Shown piece by piece: positions 52,800 through 62,046 of a stretch of DNA of 64,000 nt. The DNA comes from Bacteroidota bacterium. Its GTDB lineage: Bacteria; Bacteroidota; Bacteroidia; Cytophagales; Cyclobacteriaceae. The notes under the pieces are model-generated. The model had not been told where the DNA came from, made no database searches, and saw nothing but the letters and a program-made list of their open reading frames with translations. Location of the stretch: NCBI GenBank assembly GCA_023428695.1, contig JAEYWY010000025.1, positions 62,001 through 126,000 on the forward strand. The letters run 5' to 3'. Position numbers and translations under genes: made by a program. The stretch's first letter is position 1; the number at the start of each line of letters is the position of its first letter.

Positions 52800-53516
52800 T
52801 CAGTGAGATGGCACGACCTCACCACGGTTGATGTTCTCGTTTTTCCGATCCCACTCGATCAAACCATCGCGCAGACGAATAATGCGGTGGGCGTAGTGGG
52901 CGATGTCGTCCTCGTGCGTTACCATGATAATTGTGTTGCCCTGATCGTGCAGATCCTGGAACAGGCGCATGATATCGTAAGACGTTTTTGAATCAAGGTT
53001 ACCGGTAGGTTCATCGGCGAGAATGATAGACGGCTTGTTCACCAGCGCCCGCGCAATGGCAACACGTTGGCGTTGGCCACCTGAAAGCTCGTTAGGTTTG
53101 TGGTGATGGCGGTCGGCCAGGCTCACATTTTTCAATGCTTCCATGGCGATTTCTTCACGATCGGCACGGCTGTAGCCCGCATAAATGAGCGGCAGCGCCA
53201 CGTTTTCCAATGCTGTAGCACGGGGAAGGAGATTAAACGTCTGGAATACGAAGCCAATTTCCTTGTTCCGGATTTCCGCCAGCTCGTTTTCCGTCATTTC
53301 ACTGACCAGTTGATTATTGAGCATGTAGGTTCCGCTTGTCGGGGTGTCGAGACAACCGACGATGTTCATGAGCGTCGATTTCCCGGAACCTGAGGGCCCC
53401 ATAAAAGCCACATACTCGCCTTTTTTGATGGATATCGTTACATCCTGAAGCGCGTTCACGATGTTATTTCCCATTTTATAAATCTTGGCAATGTGGCTGG
53501 TTTCGATAATGTTCAT
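52800..53516 (-). CDS. ABC transporter ATP-binding protein, MacB/LolD type
   Basis: The ATG at 53516 gives 238 residues; the frame to 53558 adds 14 residues with two Cys that look spurious. Walker A is MGPSGSGKSTLMNIVGCLD, Q loop FVFQTFNLLPRATA, signature LSGGQRQRVAIARAL, Walker B IILADEPTGNLDSKTS, H loop MVTHEDD. The GCLDxPTSG step after Walker A is typical of the MacB/LolD group, which power mechanotransmission or lipoprotein release rather than classical transport. No permease gene is adjacent, so the partner is encoded elsewhere. Confidence 0.94.
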   Translation of the reverse strand: MNIIETSHIAKIYKMGNNIVNALQDVTISIKKGEYVAFMGPSGSGKSTLMNIVGCLDTPTSGTYMLNNQLVSEMTENELAEIRNKEIGFVFQTFNLLPRATALENVALPLIYAGYSRADREEIAMEALKNVSLADRHHHKPNELSGGQRQRVAIARALVNKPSIILADEPTGNLDSKTSYDIMRLFQDLHDQGNTIIMVTHEDDIAHYAHRIIRLRDGLIEWDRKNENINRGEVVPSH

Positions 53517-53641
53517 GCCGGAATTGGTTGTTTTTTTCTCACAATCATTACAGGACAACGTCCGAAAATTGTAATTCTAGGCTAAGACGGCTATAAGGAC
53601 GTAAAAGTTTAACGGAAATTCAAATTAACTGTTTCGGGGGG

Positions 53642-54511
53642 CTATGTGCGGTGATCAATGATGTATGCCACGATCCGACGGATAACATCATCGTCTTTCA
53701 AAATCCGCGTATGGCCAAGCTTATGTGTGCGCATCAGCTGGGCGCGCGGATAGGCTTCCATTAGCGCTTCCGCGTGACGGATCTCCACTTCGCGATCATT
53801 TTCGTCATGAACAAGCAGGATGTCTATTGGTTGCGGAAGGTTTTTGACGAAGTGCAGACTAGAGAACTCGTCGAAAGACTTGCCCAACGTGCGCTTGATA
53901 TAGTCTTTGAAAAACAAACCTGTGGACCAGGATCCATTCACTGCCTTGAGGTATGTCCGGATGACTTCGTCGCCGATGGAAGGACTTGCGATGTTGACAA
54001 GCTTACGCACGTGCAATCCTTGCATGGCTGCAAACAATACGGCAACACCGCCGAATGAGTGGGCGATGATAGCCGCAGGCTCACCATGTATTTCATAAAT
54101 CTTATTGAGTGTTTCGCGGAATTCGTAAATATTTGTACGCCGTCCGGTAGAGCTGCCGTGAGCCGGACCGTCAAAACCTATCACGCGAAAACCCGATTTA
54201 AGCAACGGTCTGATGAACCGGCGGAACTGCGTAGCGCGTCCAGCCCAACCGTGGACGACCAATACATACGGAAGGCCTTCGTCTCCCCAGATGTAGCCCT
54301 GTACCGACTGATTTGCCGCCGTCAGCGTAAACGTCTTCGCGAATGAAGTCGCCTTATTTTCCTTTTCGGGAACCGGATACTTCAGCGGCGTGAAAAAGAT
54401 CTTAAGGAAGTAGCGGTGCGCAAGTGACGGGAAATATTTCTCAAGCCTGGGAAATCCCCATCGTACGAGTTTCAGTAAGAACGGGGTCTTATCTTTCCTG
54501 TGCTTTCCCAT
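53642..54511 (-). CDS. alpha/beta hydrolase
   Basis: 289 residues from ATG 54511 (a start at 54532 would add seven). The alpha/beta hydrolase fold is shown by VLVVHGWAGRATQF (oxyanion loop), GFDGPAHGSS, the nucleophile elbow in IIAHSFGGVAVLF (Ser), LLVHDENDREV (acid Asp) and KLGHTRIL (catalytic His). Substrate unknown; esterase or lipase-like. The N-terminus is basic without a signal peptide, so it is cytoplasmic. It follows the NRDE gene by about 27 bases. Confidence 0.88.
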   Translation of the reverse strand: MGKHRKDKTPFLLKLVRWGFPRLEKYFPSLAHRYFLKIFFTPLKYPVPEKENKATSFAKTFTLTAANQSVQGYIWGDEGLPYVLVVHGWAGRATQFRRFIRPLLKSGFRVIGFDGPAHGSSTGRRTNIYEFRETLNKIYEIHGEPAAIIAHSFGGVAVLFAAMQGLHVRKLVNIASPSIGDEVIRTYLKAVNGSWSTGLFFKDYIKRTLGKSFDEFSSLHFVKNLPQPIDILLVHDENDREVEIRHAEALMEAYPRAQLMRTHKLGHTRILKDDDVIRRIVAYIIDHRT

Positions 54512-54538
54512 TGAGGTCCGGAAAGATAACAAAAGAGA

Positions 54539-55306
54539 TCACGCGCCTGCAATGAACCCGAACGTTTGTTCCTGATAACGAAATGTTGTTACATCAAACA
54601 CACGTTCTTTGAACGTCACCTTATTTTTGCGATCGACCAGAATCACCGTCGAACATCGGGAGCCATAGTCCGGCGTTTTGATGAACATCGACGACAGCGC
54701 GCGCTCGCGTTCAAGAGGAAGCCCGGTATCGGGAAGAAGGCTGTCCTCGGCGATGTCTTCATCATAGAGTAACTGAAAGAGCGCATCCGTATCTATGATG
54801 CGGTCACCAAGAATAGATGTAAATCCGGATTTGCCGCGCGCGACCTTTGGCCAGGGCGTATCAAGAAGGTGGTTACTCAGTCCAAAAACGCCCTGCTCAA
54901 TTCTTGCAATTCCGTTTCCATAGTTTGAATAGTACCAGAACTCATCCGGTGTGCCCGCCAGCAGGTTAAAGCCGTTGAACCGGTGGCCGTCCGTCGAAAC
55001 CTGTCGCAGATATTCATCGGCAGGCACATTCCTCACAAGATAGTCGGACACCAGATGGCCACGCGACGGCGCGTCCTTTTTTAAGGTCCGCAGATCGCGG
55101 TAGTTTGTAAGCATGCTTATCCGGCCGCTTCGTGTAATACCCAACCAGGTACCCATAGCCTCCAGGTCGCGTCCTGCGAGGATTTCCGGGTGATCATTCC
55201 AAAAACCTGCCGCCGCCGTTTTTCTCTTGTAGAACTCGTCGCGGTTTCCCGCCACGACGAGTTTGTACTCCGGATGCTGGTCAAGCGCAAAAAAAATCAG
55301 GCACAT
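54539..55306 (-). CDS. NRDE family protein (TANGO2-like)
   Basis: 255 residues. It starts MCLIFFALDQHPEYKLVVAG and the NRDEFYKRKTAAAGFW motif that names the family (N-R-D-E). Cys2 becomes the N-terminal nucleophile after Met removal, as in Ntn hydrolases. Further family parts are ILAGRDLEAMGTWLGITRSG and GFNLLAGTPDEFWYYSN. Eukaryotic TANGO2 affects Golgi, lipid and heme handling; bacterial members have no firm role. Cytoplasmic, in a run of closely spaced minus-strand genes. Confidence 0.92.
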   Translation of the reverse strand: MCLIFFALDQHPEYKLVVAGNRDEFYKRKTAAAGFWNDHPEILAGRDLEAMGTWLGITRSGRISMLTNYRDLRTLKKDAPSRGHLVSDYLVRNVPADEYLRQVSTDGHRFNGFNLLAGTPDEFWYYSNYGNGIARIEQGVFGLSNHLLDTPWPKVARGKSGFTSILGDRIIDTDALFQLLYDEDIAEDSLLPDTGLPLERERALSSMFIKTPDYGSRCSTVILVDRKNKVTFKERVFDVTTFRYQEQTFGFIAGA

Positions 55307-55333
55307 GATACAAAGGTAAGGGAAGTAAACGGA

Positions 55334-56215
55334 CTATATCGTCCACATCGTAATGAAGAAGAGCATGGTACGATATAGCTGAAGTGCAATAAACAGACTT
55401 GGCAACGCGAGCAATGCCTTGATCCATGCCGTCTTTGTTTTCTGGTTATAGACGGTTTTTTCCATTCGGAAAAATATGAAGACGCTCAGCGTGATAGTGA
55501 CCCAACTGTAAACGCTGTCGCGGAAAACCGAATTCAGAAACGTATCCGAATCAAAAAAGATAAAACTGAATGCCATAAGTATCCTTGGGAGAATAACCTG
55601 GGCCAGAAGAATGACCACGCTATTGTACTCCAGCGACACGAGAACGTGGTCGTAAAAAAAATAGTGATTTGAATAATTGATCAATGCGAGCGGTACGGCA
55701 ACAAAAAAGACAAAAACGATGAGCAGTAGTTTGGCCATGTTTGTCGATTGGCGCTGATATCGGTTCGTAAATTCCCCGAGTGTTACTCCTTCACTTTCCA
55801 GTTCCTTTTCAACCATCTGCCTGGCAATTGCGCTATGAGGCGTGAAGTGCATCTGTGTACGTAGATTCGCGTTGAATGTATCGAAGACCGGAAACAGAAA
55901 ATAAAGCAGGTTTGCAATAAAGAACAGAGATACCGGTTTGAGAAAAGGAACGCGAATTCCGTTCATCACGTTTCGGGTTAACTCGCCGGGTCGAAGGAAA
56001 ATCATCTTCGCTGTCCGGAGAGCCTTGTTATCCAGGAACGTGATTGCATTCAGGAACTGTGTGAGCATCCGGCCGAGGGATTTATCGGATGGGATCATGA
56101 CCTTCTCACCACAACGGCTGCAATACCTGCCTGTGAAATCGTGTCCGCATGTCCTGCATAACCGGGTGACGTCATAATTAAAAGATGGCGTGCGCCTGAA
56201 TTCAGCAAACTTCAT
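55334..56215 (-). CDS. DUF3667 membrane protein with zinc-ribbon N-terminus
   Basis: 293 residues from ATG 56215 (56239 also possible). The N-terminal CRTCGHDFTGRYCSRCGEK is a four-Cys zinc ribbon. The DUF3667 core follows: FLNAITFLDNKALRTAKMIF, RPGELTRNVMNGIRVPFLKP and the first membrane helix. Another three or four hydrophobic helices lie in residues 150-290. Function unknown; the family is frequent in Bacteroidota. The start overlaps the end of the RNase HII gene by 14 bases, so the two are co-translated. Confidence 0.88.
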   Translation of the reverse strand: MKFAEFRRTPSFNYDVTRLCRTCGHDFTGRYCSRCGEKVMIPSDKSLGRMLTQFLNAITFLDNKALRTAKMIFLRPGELTRNVMNGIRVPFLKPVSLFFIANLLYFLFPVFDTFNANLRTQMHFTPHSAIARQMVEKELESEGVTLGEFTNRYQRQSTNMAKLLLIVFVFFVAVPLALINYSNHYFFYDHVLVSLEYNSVVILLAQVILPRILMAFSFIFFDSDTFLNSVFRDSVYSWVTITLSVFIFFRMEKTVYNQKTKTAWIKALLALPSLFIALQLYRTMLFFITMWTI

Positions 56216-56822
56216 ACGGAGCCGGATTGAATAACTCAAGTTGGACGGGCAAAAGTTGAAACGACCTTCTGTGATACGGTGTCACTCCCAGTTTCCTGAT
56301 GCCGTCACGATGTGCTTCTGTCGGGTAGCCCATGTTTGTTTCCCAGCCGTAGCCGGGATATTCGACGGCAAGCTTCATCATGAGATCGTCACGGTATGTT
56401 TTTGCCAGAACGGACGCCGCGGCAATCGACAAGAACTTTGCGTCGCCCTTGATGATGCATCTATGCGGTATGTCGGGGTATGGATTAAACCGATTTCCGT
56501 CAATCAACAACAAAGAAGGCAACACTGACAGTTTTTGAATAGCGACATGCATTGCCTTGAACGAAGCTTTCAGAATATTAATGCGGTCGATTTCGTCGTG
56601 ACTGATTTCGGCGACAGCCCATGCAAGTGCGTCGCGTTGGATTTCCTCGCGTAGTTCTTCCCGTTCCTGGCGTGTCAATTGTTTTGAGTCGTTTAATAAA
56701 GGATGGCGATATTTTCTGGGCAGCACGACCGCTGCTGCCACAACAGGACCGGCGAGACACCCCCGGCCAGCTTCATCACAACCTGCTTCTATATGCTTTT
56801 TCGAATACGAAGACCGGAGCAT
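56202..56822 (-). CDS. rnhB: ribonuclease HII
   Basis: 206 residues (ATG 56822; 56828 is also in frame). RNase HII removes RNA from RNA-DNA hybrids and single ribonucleotides in DNA. The DEAGRG active-site motif lies in AGCDEAGRGCLAGPVVAAAV, the next conserved part is LLNDSKQLTRQEREELR, and the remaining catalytic Asp is in LLIDGNRF; ISIAAASVLAKTYRD-like sequence follows. Cytoplasmic. Divergent from the NUDIX gene; overlaps DUF3667 downstream. Confidence 0.96.
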   Translation of the reverse strand: MLRSSYSKKHIEAGCDEAGRGCLAGPVVAAAVVLPRKYRHPLLNDSKQLTRQEREELREEIQRDALAWAVAEISHDEIDRINILKASFKAMHVAIQKLSVLPSLLLIDGNRFNPYPDIPHRCIIKGDAKFLSIAAASVLAKTYRDDLMMKLAVEYPGYGWETNMGYPTEAHRDGIRKLGVTPYHRRSFQLLPVQLELFNPAPYEVC

Positions 56823-56896
56823 GCACAAACATAAGATTCAGCGGCGTTACTCCCAAGGTACACCCGGCCGAAAATTTTCCGGAATATCGCCCGGAA

Positions 56897-56927
56897 TTCG
56901 TGTCTACACGAAAGTTTGATAGTTTTG
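56897..56927 (+). promoter_or_regulatory. Bacteroidota-type promoter of the NUDIX gene
   Basis: TTCG at 56897-56900, a 19-base spacer and TAGTTTTG at 56920-56927, a perfect TAnnTTTG. The ATG follows at 56948. Confidence 0.5.
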
Positions 56928-56947
56928 AAGTTCGCTAACACAATCCA

Positions 56948-57511
56948 ATGGAGCAACAACACGACGAGCACCATAATCCATGGACTACCCTTTCGGGGGA
57001 AGAAAAGTATGACAATCCCTGGATCCGTGTAACTGAATACCAGGTACTCAATCCTGCCGGGGGTCCCGGCATTTACGGAAAGGTTCATTTCAAAAACAAG
57101 GCGATTGGCGTTGTCGCGCTTGACAACGAAGGCAACACGTGGCTTGTCGGACAGTATCGATACACGTTGAATGAATTCTCCTGGGAAATTCCCGAGGGTG
57201 GAGGACCAATGGGCGACGATCCGCTCATTTCAGCGCAACGTGAGCTAAAAGAAGAGACGGGAATCTCTGCCGGCAAATGGTCGACGTTATGCAGGCTGCA
57301 CACGTCAAATTCGGTCACAGATGAAGAAGGCTTCATCTTCCTCGCCGAACAGCTCACACATGGCGAGATCAACCGCGAAGACACCGAAGCCGATATGCGC
57401 GTTAAAAAAGTACCGCTTAAGGACGCTGTTCAAATGGTATTTCGCGGCGAAATCACCGACTGTATGAGCATCATCGGATTGTTGATGGCGGCACGCATCC
57501 ACGGTATCTGA
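56948..57511 (+). CDS. NUDIX hydrolase, ADP-ribose pyrophosphatase-like
   Basis: 187 residues. The Nudix box reads G-x5-D-x7-RELKEETGI (from GGGPMGDDPLISAQRELKEE), with Asp in place of the first Glu and the REx2EExG core intact. The upstream WLVGQYRYTLNEFSWEIPEG matches ADP-ribose pyrophosphatases (YffH/NudF style), which split nucleoside diphosphate sugars. Cytoplasmic. The MATE gene starts 11 bases after its stop, so they are an operon. Confidence 0.9.
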   Translation: MEQQHDEHHNPWTTLSGEEKYDNPWIRVTEYQVLNPAGGPGIYGKVHFKNKAIGVVALDNEGNTWLVGQYRYTLNEFSWEIPEGGGPMGDDPLISAQRELKEETGISAGKWSTLCRLHTSNSVTDEEGFIFLAEQLTHGEINREDTEADMRVKKVPLKDAVQMVFRGEITDCMSIIGLLMAARIHGI

Positions 57512-57522
57512 TTCATTCTGCT

Positions 57523-58887
57523 ATGGCGGCACTTCAACCGGTAAGCCTACACGTTCGCGAAAATCTCAAACTGGCCGTGCCTGTGATGCTCAGCAATCTC
57601 GGCCACGTATTGATGGGTCTCTGTGACAACGTCATGGTTGGACATGTCAGCGCGCTTTCACTTGCCGCCGCGGGTCTTGCCAATGTTGCGTTTAACGTTC
57701 TCCTCTTGTTTGGAATCGGCGTTTCCTATGCCATTACCCCACTTGTCGCCACCGCCGACGGAGAAGGCAACGACAAGCAGATTACCGATACAATGCGACA
57801 CGGCCTCGTGGTGAACGTTGTCAATGGTATCCTGCTCGCGTGTGTTGTCGTCTTTGGCAAGGATGTCTTACACCATCTGAATCAACCCCGGGAGGTGATC
57901 ACATTGTCATTGCCTTACCTCAGCATCATCACGTTTTCCCTCATTCCCGTATTGATCTTCCAGTCTTTCCGTCAGTTTGCAGAAGGAATGAGTAACACAC
58001 GGATTGCACTGATAGTCGTACTTGGCAGCAATCTGCTTAACGTCATCCTTAACTACATATTGATCTACGGACACCTCGGGTTTCCCGCGCTCGGCCTCAA
58101 CGGTGCCGGCTATGCGACATTCATCAGCCGTATCATTATGGCGGTCGGAATCATTGTCTACCTGTACTACCACCCGCGTTTCAAAAAATTCAGGACGGCA
58201 TTTATCCCCGGCGTGTACTCCACTTCGATATTACGTCGCCTCCTTCACCTTGGAATTCCAAGCGGGATTCAGTTCATTTTCGAAGTAACCGCGTTCGACT
58301 TTTCACTCATCATGATGGGCTGGCTTGGCAGCAACGCACTCGCAGCGCATCAGATCGTCATCAACCTCGCGACATTGAGTTACATGGTGACATCGGGCCT
58401 TGCGGCTGCAGGTACCATTCGCGTCAGTTATTTTTCGGGACGTCGCGATCCGGGAAACCTGAAACGATCATCGGATACCATGCTTGTTCTTGGAATGTCG
58501 GTCATGATGATCTTCGCTATGATATTCATCGGTGCCAATACATTCCTTCCACACCTGTATGTAAACGACGTGGAAGTTATTCAATTCGCATCCACTCTCC
58601 TCATCATTGCCGGGCTCTTTCAGCTTTCTGACGGCGCGCAGGTAATTTGTATAGCAGCATTGCGCGGCCTGCAGGACGTCAAGGTTCCTATGGTTCTTAT
58701 TTTCGTAGCATACTGGCTTGTGGGTTTGCCAATGGGCTATTGGCTCGCGTTCAACAAAGGCCTCGGCGCGCAGGGTATCTGGCTCGGTCTCCTCACCGGC
58801 CTTACGATGACTGCGATATTGATGTACACACGCCTGCGCTTCAAGATCAGAGAACAGTGGGAAAGTGCCGTGGTTCGGGAAAAATAG
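57523..58887 (+). CDS. MATE-family efflux transporter
   Basis: 454 residues, 12 membrane helices. The MATE family is shown by the two related halves: MLSNLGHVLMGLCDNVMVGH near the start, LGIPSGIQFIFEVTAFDF at the centre, and the LAAHQIVINLATLSYMVTSG part. It exports cationic compounds in exchange for Na+ or H+; the coupling ion cannot be told. Same operon as the NUDIX gene, and the thioesterase starts 30 bases downstream. Confidence 0.94.
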   Translation: MAALQPVSLHVRENLKLAVPVMLSNLGHVLMGLCDNVMVGHVSALSLAAAGLANVAFNVLLLFGIGVSYAITPLVATADGEGNDKQITDTMRHGLVVNVVNGILLACVVVFGKDVLHHLNQPREVITLSLPYLSIITFSLIPVLIFQSFRQFAEGMSNTRIALIVVLGSNLLNVILNYILIYGHLGFPALGLNGAGYATFISRIIMAVGIIVYLYYHPRFKKFRTAFIPGVYSTSILRRLLHLGIPSGIQFIFEVTAFDFSLIMMGWLGSNALAAHQIVINLATLSYMVTSGLAAAGTIRVSYFSGRRDPGNLKRSSDTMLVLGMSVMMIFAMIFIGANTFLPHLYVNDVEVIQFASTLLIIAGLFQLSDGAQVICIAALRGLQDVKVPMVLIFVAYWLVGLPMGYWLAFNKGLGAQGIWLGLLTGLTMTAILMYTRLRFKIREQWESAVVREK

Positions 58888-58917
58888 GTTATTTTTAACC
58901 ACCCCTACCGTTTCAAA

Positions 58918-59469
58918 ATGGAAAAGTCAAAACCTGTCTCCGAGTCGCAGACAACCATCACTGAACTGATGATTCCAGCGTATGCGAACTTTGGCGGAAA
59001 GATCCACGGTGGTATACTGTTGTCGATTATGGATAAAGTTGCGTATGCGTGCGCGAGTAAACACTCCGGCGCGTACTGCGTGACCGTTTCCGTCGACAAG
59101 GTTGAGTTCCTTCAGCCGGTTGAAGTGGGCGAACTTGTATCGCTTCATGCTTCTGTGAATTACGTGGGCCGTTCTTCGATGATCGTGGGCATCCGCGTAG
59201 AGGCGCAAAATGTCAAACTTGGCACCATCAAGCATACGAATTCGTGTTATTTCACGATGGTTGCAAAGGGCGACGATGATCGGCCTACACTCGTACCACG
59301 CCTTGTGCTTGAGAATTCAGAGCAAGTGAAACGGTTCATTGAAGCCATGAAGATGCGTGAGATCAAAGCTAAAGTGAATGAAGAAATGAACGACGCGAAA
59401 TCGCATATACATCTCGAACAGGCGTCGGAACTGCTTAAGGATGAACGCTGTATTATCCGCATGGCATGA
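58918..59469 (+). CDS. acyl-CoA thioesterase (hotdog fold)
   Basis: 183 residues. The hotdog domain has NFGGKIHGGILLSIMDKVAY, SVDKVEFLQPVEVGELVSLH and VNYVGRSSMIVGIRVEAQN, matching YciA/BACH-type acyl-CoA thioesterases that hydrolyse acyl-CoA to free acid and CoA. A charged C-terminal helix of ~50 residues (KVNEEMNDAKSHIHLEQ) follows. Chain length specificity unknown. Cytoplasmic. Downstream of the MATE gene with a short gap; the acyltransferase gene follows after ~100 bases. Confidence 0.92.
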   Translation: MEKSKPVSESQTTITELMIPAYANFGGKIHGGILLSIMDKVAYACASKHSGAYCVTVSVDKVEFLQPVEVGELVSLHASVNYVGRSSMIVGIRVEAQNVKLGTIKHTNSCYFTMVAKGDDDRPTLVPRLVLENSEQVKRFIEAMKMREIKAKVNEEMNDAKSHIHLEQASELLKDERCIIRMA

Positions 59470-59566
59470 ACGGCGGGGTCATCGCCACCACACTTATAAT
59501 TTCCAGAATTGATTCGGAAAGCTTAATTTTTCCCCGAGGTTGTCGTAAAAAACTCACACCCCGGAT

Positions 59567-60298
59567 ATGAAAGTTCTGCGCGTGCTGCATACGGGTTATG
59601 GCCTTTTGGTCTTTGTCGTTCTCTTTCTGATTTTTTTTCCTTTTCTGTTGATTCCCATTCTCTTTCCAAAGATGTTTGAGCTTACCGGAATGTTAAACCG
59701 GTGGTGGGCAAGGCTGTTGTTCTTTCTTGTAGGAATCCCCTGCCGTGCCGAATACCGGTCCCCCAACATGCCTCAGCAGCAATTTGTGTTTTGTCCGAAT
59801 CATTTTTCGTATCTCGATATTCCAACGGTAGCGCTAAACCGGCATAACACCATCTTCGTCGGAAAGAGCGATATGGAGAACATACCGCTGTTTGGGTTCA
59901 TGTACCGGAAGCTTCATATCACGGTAGACCGGTCAAGCCTCAGAAGCAGGTCGAATACCCTCAAGCGCTCCCTACAGGCCGTTGATGAAGGAAAAAGCCT
60001 CGTAATCTTCCCGGAAGGCGGCATTATTACGGAAAGCGAACCGAAAATGGGCAGATTCAAAGACGGCGCGTTCCGCGTTGCCATAGAGAAACAAATCCCT
60101 ATCGTGCCTGTGACGATTCCTTACAATTGGATAATTTTGCCACCGAACGAATTCGTACTGCACTGGCATCGCCTGCAAATTATATTTCACGAGCCAATCT
60201 CAACGGAGGGACTAAACCTGAACGACGTAAATGTTCTCAAGCAAAAAGTTTTTTCCGTGATTGACTCAGAATTAAAGTTACACCTCGACCAAAAATGA
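59567..60298 (+). CDS. 1-acyl-sn-glycerol-3-phosphate acyltransferase (PlsC family)
   Basis: 243 residues with an N-terminal membrane helix (about 10-35). The acyltransferase motifs are in order: NHFSYLDIP (H-x4-D), KSDMENIPLFGFMYRKL, FPEGGIITES and IPIVPVTIPYNW. It acylates lysophosphatidate, or a related lysolipid or ornithine lipid, on the cytoplasmic face of the inner membrane. The stop overlaps gatC by 4 bases (ATGA). Confidence 0.92.
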   Translation: MKVLRVLHTGYGLLVFVVLFLIFFPFLLIPILFPKMFELTGMLNRWWARLLFFLVGIPCRAEYRSPNMPQQQFVFCPNHFSYLDIPTVALNRHNTIFVGKSDMENIPLFGFMYRKLHITVDRSSLRSRSNTLKRSLQAVDEGKSLVIFPEGGIITESEPKMGRFKDGAFRVAIEKQIPIVPVTIPYNWIILPPNEFVLHWHRLQIIFHEPISTEGLNLNDVNVLKQKVFSVIDSELKLHLDQK

Positions 60299-60582
60299 AA
60301 ATAGACCGCGCACTGCTTGACAAGATAGCTCACCTGGCAAGGCTTGAGATCAACGAAGCCGATGCCGACAAGATGATGCAGGATATGACGGCTATTGTAG
60401 AATGGGTAGAGAAACTCAATGAAGTCGATACCGAAGGTGTGGAGCCACTAACCACGATGAGCTTTGAGATAAATGCCCTGCGCGAGGACGTTGTCGGAGA
60501 ACACCTGCCACGCGCACGCGCCCTTCAGGGAGCGCCTAAAGCCGACGATCAATTCTTTCGCGTACCCAAGGTTTTGGAGTAA
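60295..60582 (+). CDS. gatC: GatC, amidotransferase subunit C (Asp/Glu-tRNA amidotransferase)
   Basis: 95 residues, normal length. Conserved parts are LLDKIAHLARLEINEADADK, MTAIVEWVEKLNEVDTEGVE and NALREDVVG. GatC bridges and stabilises the GatA and GatB subunits in the enzyme that turns Glu-tRNA(Gln) and Asp-tRNA(Asn) into the amidated forms. Its partners are not in the window. Co-translated with the PlsC-type gene; convergent with nhaA 9 bases away. Confidence 0.94.
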   Translation: MKIDRALLDKIAHLARLEINEADADKMMQDMTAIVEWVEKLNEVDTEGVEPLTTMSFEINALREDVVGEHLPRARALQGAPKADDQFFRVPKVLE

Positions 60583-60591
60583 CAACCCTGG

Positions 60592-61935
60592 TTATTCGTT
60601 AGCCTCCACGTTACTTTCATCCACGTCTTCGGACGTCACCTTCTTCAGGAAAAAGTATCCGCACGTGCCTGCCACCAGGGATGCGGCAAAAATGCCCAGC
60701 TTTGCTTTCATAACGAGATCACTGTCGGTAAACGCCAGATTGGTAATAAACAGCGACATAGTGAAGCCGACACCGCCAATGAGGGCAATACCGGCGATGT
60801 GGCCAAAATGAAGTCCATCAGGCAAAGTGGCAATTCCGGTTTTTGTCGCAAGCCAGGTTGCACCAAGTATCCCCGTAAACTTGCCGACTATTAACCCGGC
60901 TATAATTCCTATGCTGACACCTTCGAAAAAGTGACCAGTCAACACGCTGATGTCGATTTTAACACCGGAGTTGGAGAACGCGAAAACCGGCATCACCAGA
61001 AACGTGACCCATGGTACCAGCACATGTTCGAGTCGCTGCAACGGAGGCGCTGCCTGAAGGGAAAGTTTTCCAATCCTGTGGACTGCCTCGTACTGCTCTG
61101 CCTCAAGTAATGTTTTGTCATTCGGAGGGATCGCTTTGAATCGATCAACCTCATCACTCAGGGATTCAACGAATTTGTTCTCATCGATATATCGACGCGC
61201 CGGTATTGTCATCGCGGCAAGCACACCGGCAATCGTTGCATGGATACCCGACATAAGAAACGCGAGCCAGACGCCACCTATACCGATAACTGCGTAAAAA
61301 AGCGTTCGGCGTATGCCCAGATAGTTTCCCAGCAACAATACACCGATAAAGCCGAGGCCCCATAAAAGACTGGCAACAGAAACTTCAGACGTATAAAAAA
61401 ATGCAATCACGAGGACCGCACCAAGGTCATCTGCAATGGCTAATGCCGTAAGGAATACTCTCAACGAAACGGGTACGCGTTTCCCCAACAGTGCGAGGAT
61501 CGCCAGCGCAAACGCGATATCGGTCGCCATGGGAATACCCCATCCGTGGACGGAATCTGTTCCGGCAGTAAAGGCAGTGTAAATGAGGGCCGGGACAATC
61601 ATTCCACCGGCCGCCGCTGCTAACGGGAGGCTTGCCAGTTTCCAGGTTGACAATTCTCCACCCATGATCTCGCGCTTTATCTCGAGGCCCACGGTGAAGA
61701 AGAACATGGCCATCAGACCGTCGTTGATCCATTCATGCAACATTTTGTTGACCGAAAAGTCGGCAAAGTGAAACGAGAAATGGGTTTCCCATAATTCATG
61801 ATAGGCAGTGGCCCACGGCGTGTTGGCGATAATCAATGCCATTACTGCACTGATCAGGAGAAGACTTCCCGATGCAGTGTCCTGTCCCATATATCGTTGA
61901 AAAGGCCGAACCAGCCTGTCAATCTTTGCTGCCAT
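60592..61935 (-). CDS. nhaA: NhaA-type Na+/H+ antiporter
   Basis: 447 residues, 12 membrane helices. NhaA is recognised by MFFFTVGLEIKREIMGGELS, MATDIAFALAILALLGKRVP and FLTALAIADDLGAVLVIAFF, with the paired Asp residues (equivalent to Asp163/164 of E. coli) that bind Na+. Further on, FALMSGIHATI-like and GIIAGLIVGKFTGI segments agree. It expels Na+ in exchange for H+ for pH and salt homeostasis. Longer than E. coli NhaA (388) because of a longer loop after TM7 and C-terminal tail. Single gene. Confidence 0.95.
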   Translation of the reverse strand: MAAKIDRLVRPFQRYMGQDTASGSLLLISAVMALIIANTPWATAYHELWETHFSFHFADFSVNKMLHEWINDGLMAMFFFTVGLEIKREIMGGELSTWKLASLPLAAAAGGMIVPALIYTAFTAGTDSVHGWGIPMATDIAFALAILALLGKRVPVSLRVFLTALAIADDLGAVLVIAFFYTSEVSVASLLWGLGFIGVLLLGNYLGIRRTLFYAVIGIGGVWLAFLMSGIHATIAGVLAAMTIPARRYIDENKFVESLSDEVDRFKAIPPNDKTLLEAEQYEAVHRIGKLSLQAAPPLQRLEHVLVPWVTFLVMPVFAFSNSGVKIDISVLTGHFFEGVSIGIIAGLIVGKFTGILGATWLATKTGIATLPDGLHFGHIAGIALIGGVGFTMSLFITNLAFTDSDLVMKAKLGIFAASLVAGTCGYFFLKKVTSEDVDESNVEANE

Positions 61936-61995
61936 CTGACTTTCTTTTGATCAATTGTCCACCCTACTTGTGTATAATTATGGGGCCTGTGTACG

Positions 61996-62026
61996 TTTTC
62001 AAATCCGGTGGTCAACCCTTAGCTTG
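61996..62026 (+). promoter_or_regulatory. possible promoter of the membrane-TPR gene
   Basis: TTTTC at 61996-62000 and TAGCTTG at 62020-62026, 19 bases apart, partly match the -33/-7 pattern; the ATG is at 62047. Confidence 0.3.
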
Positions 62027-62046
62027 CACCTCAAAGTAGCATTACA

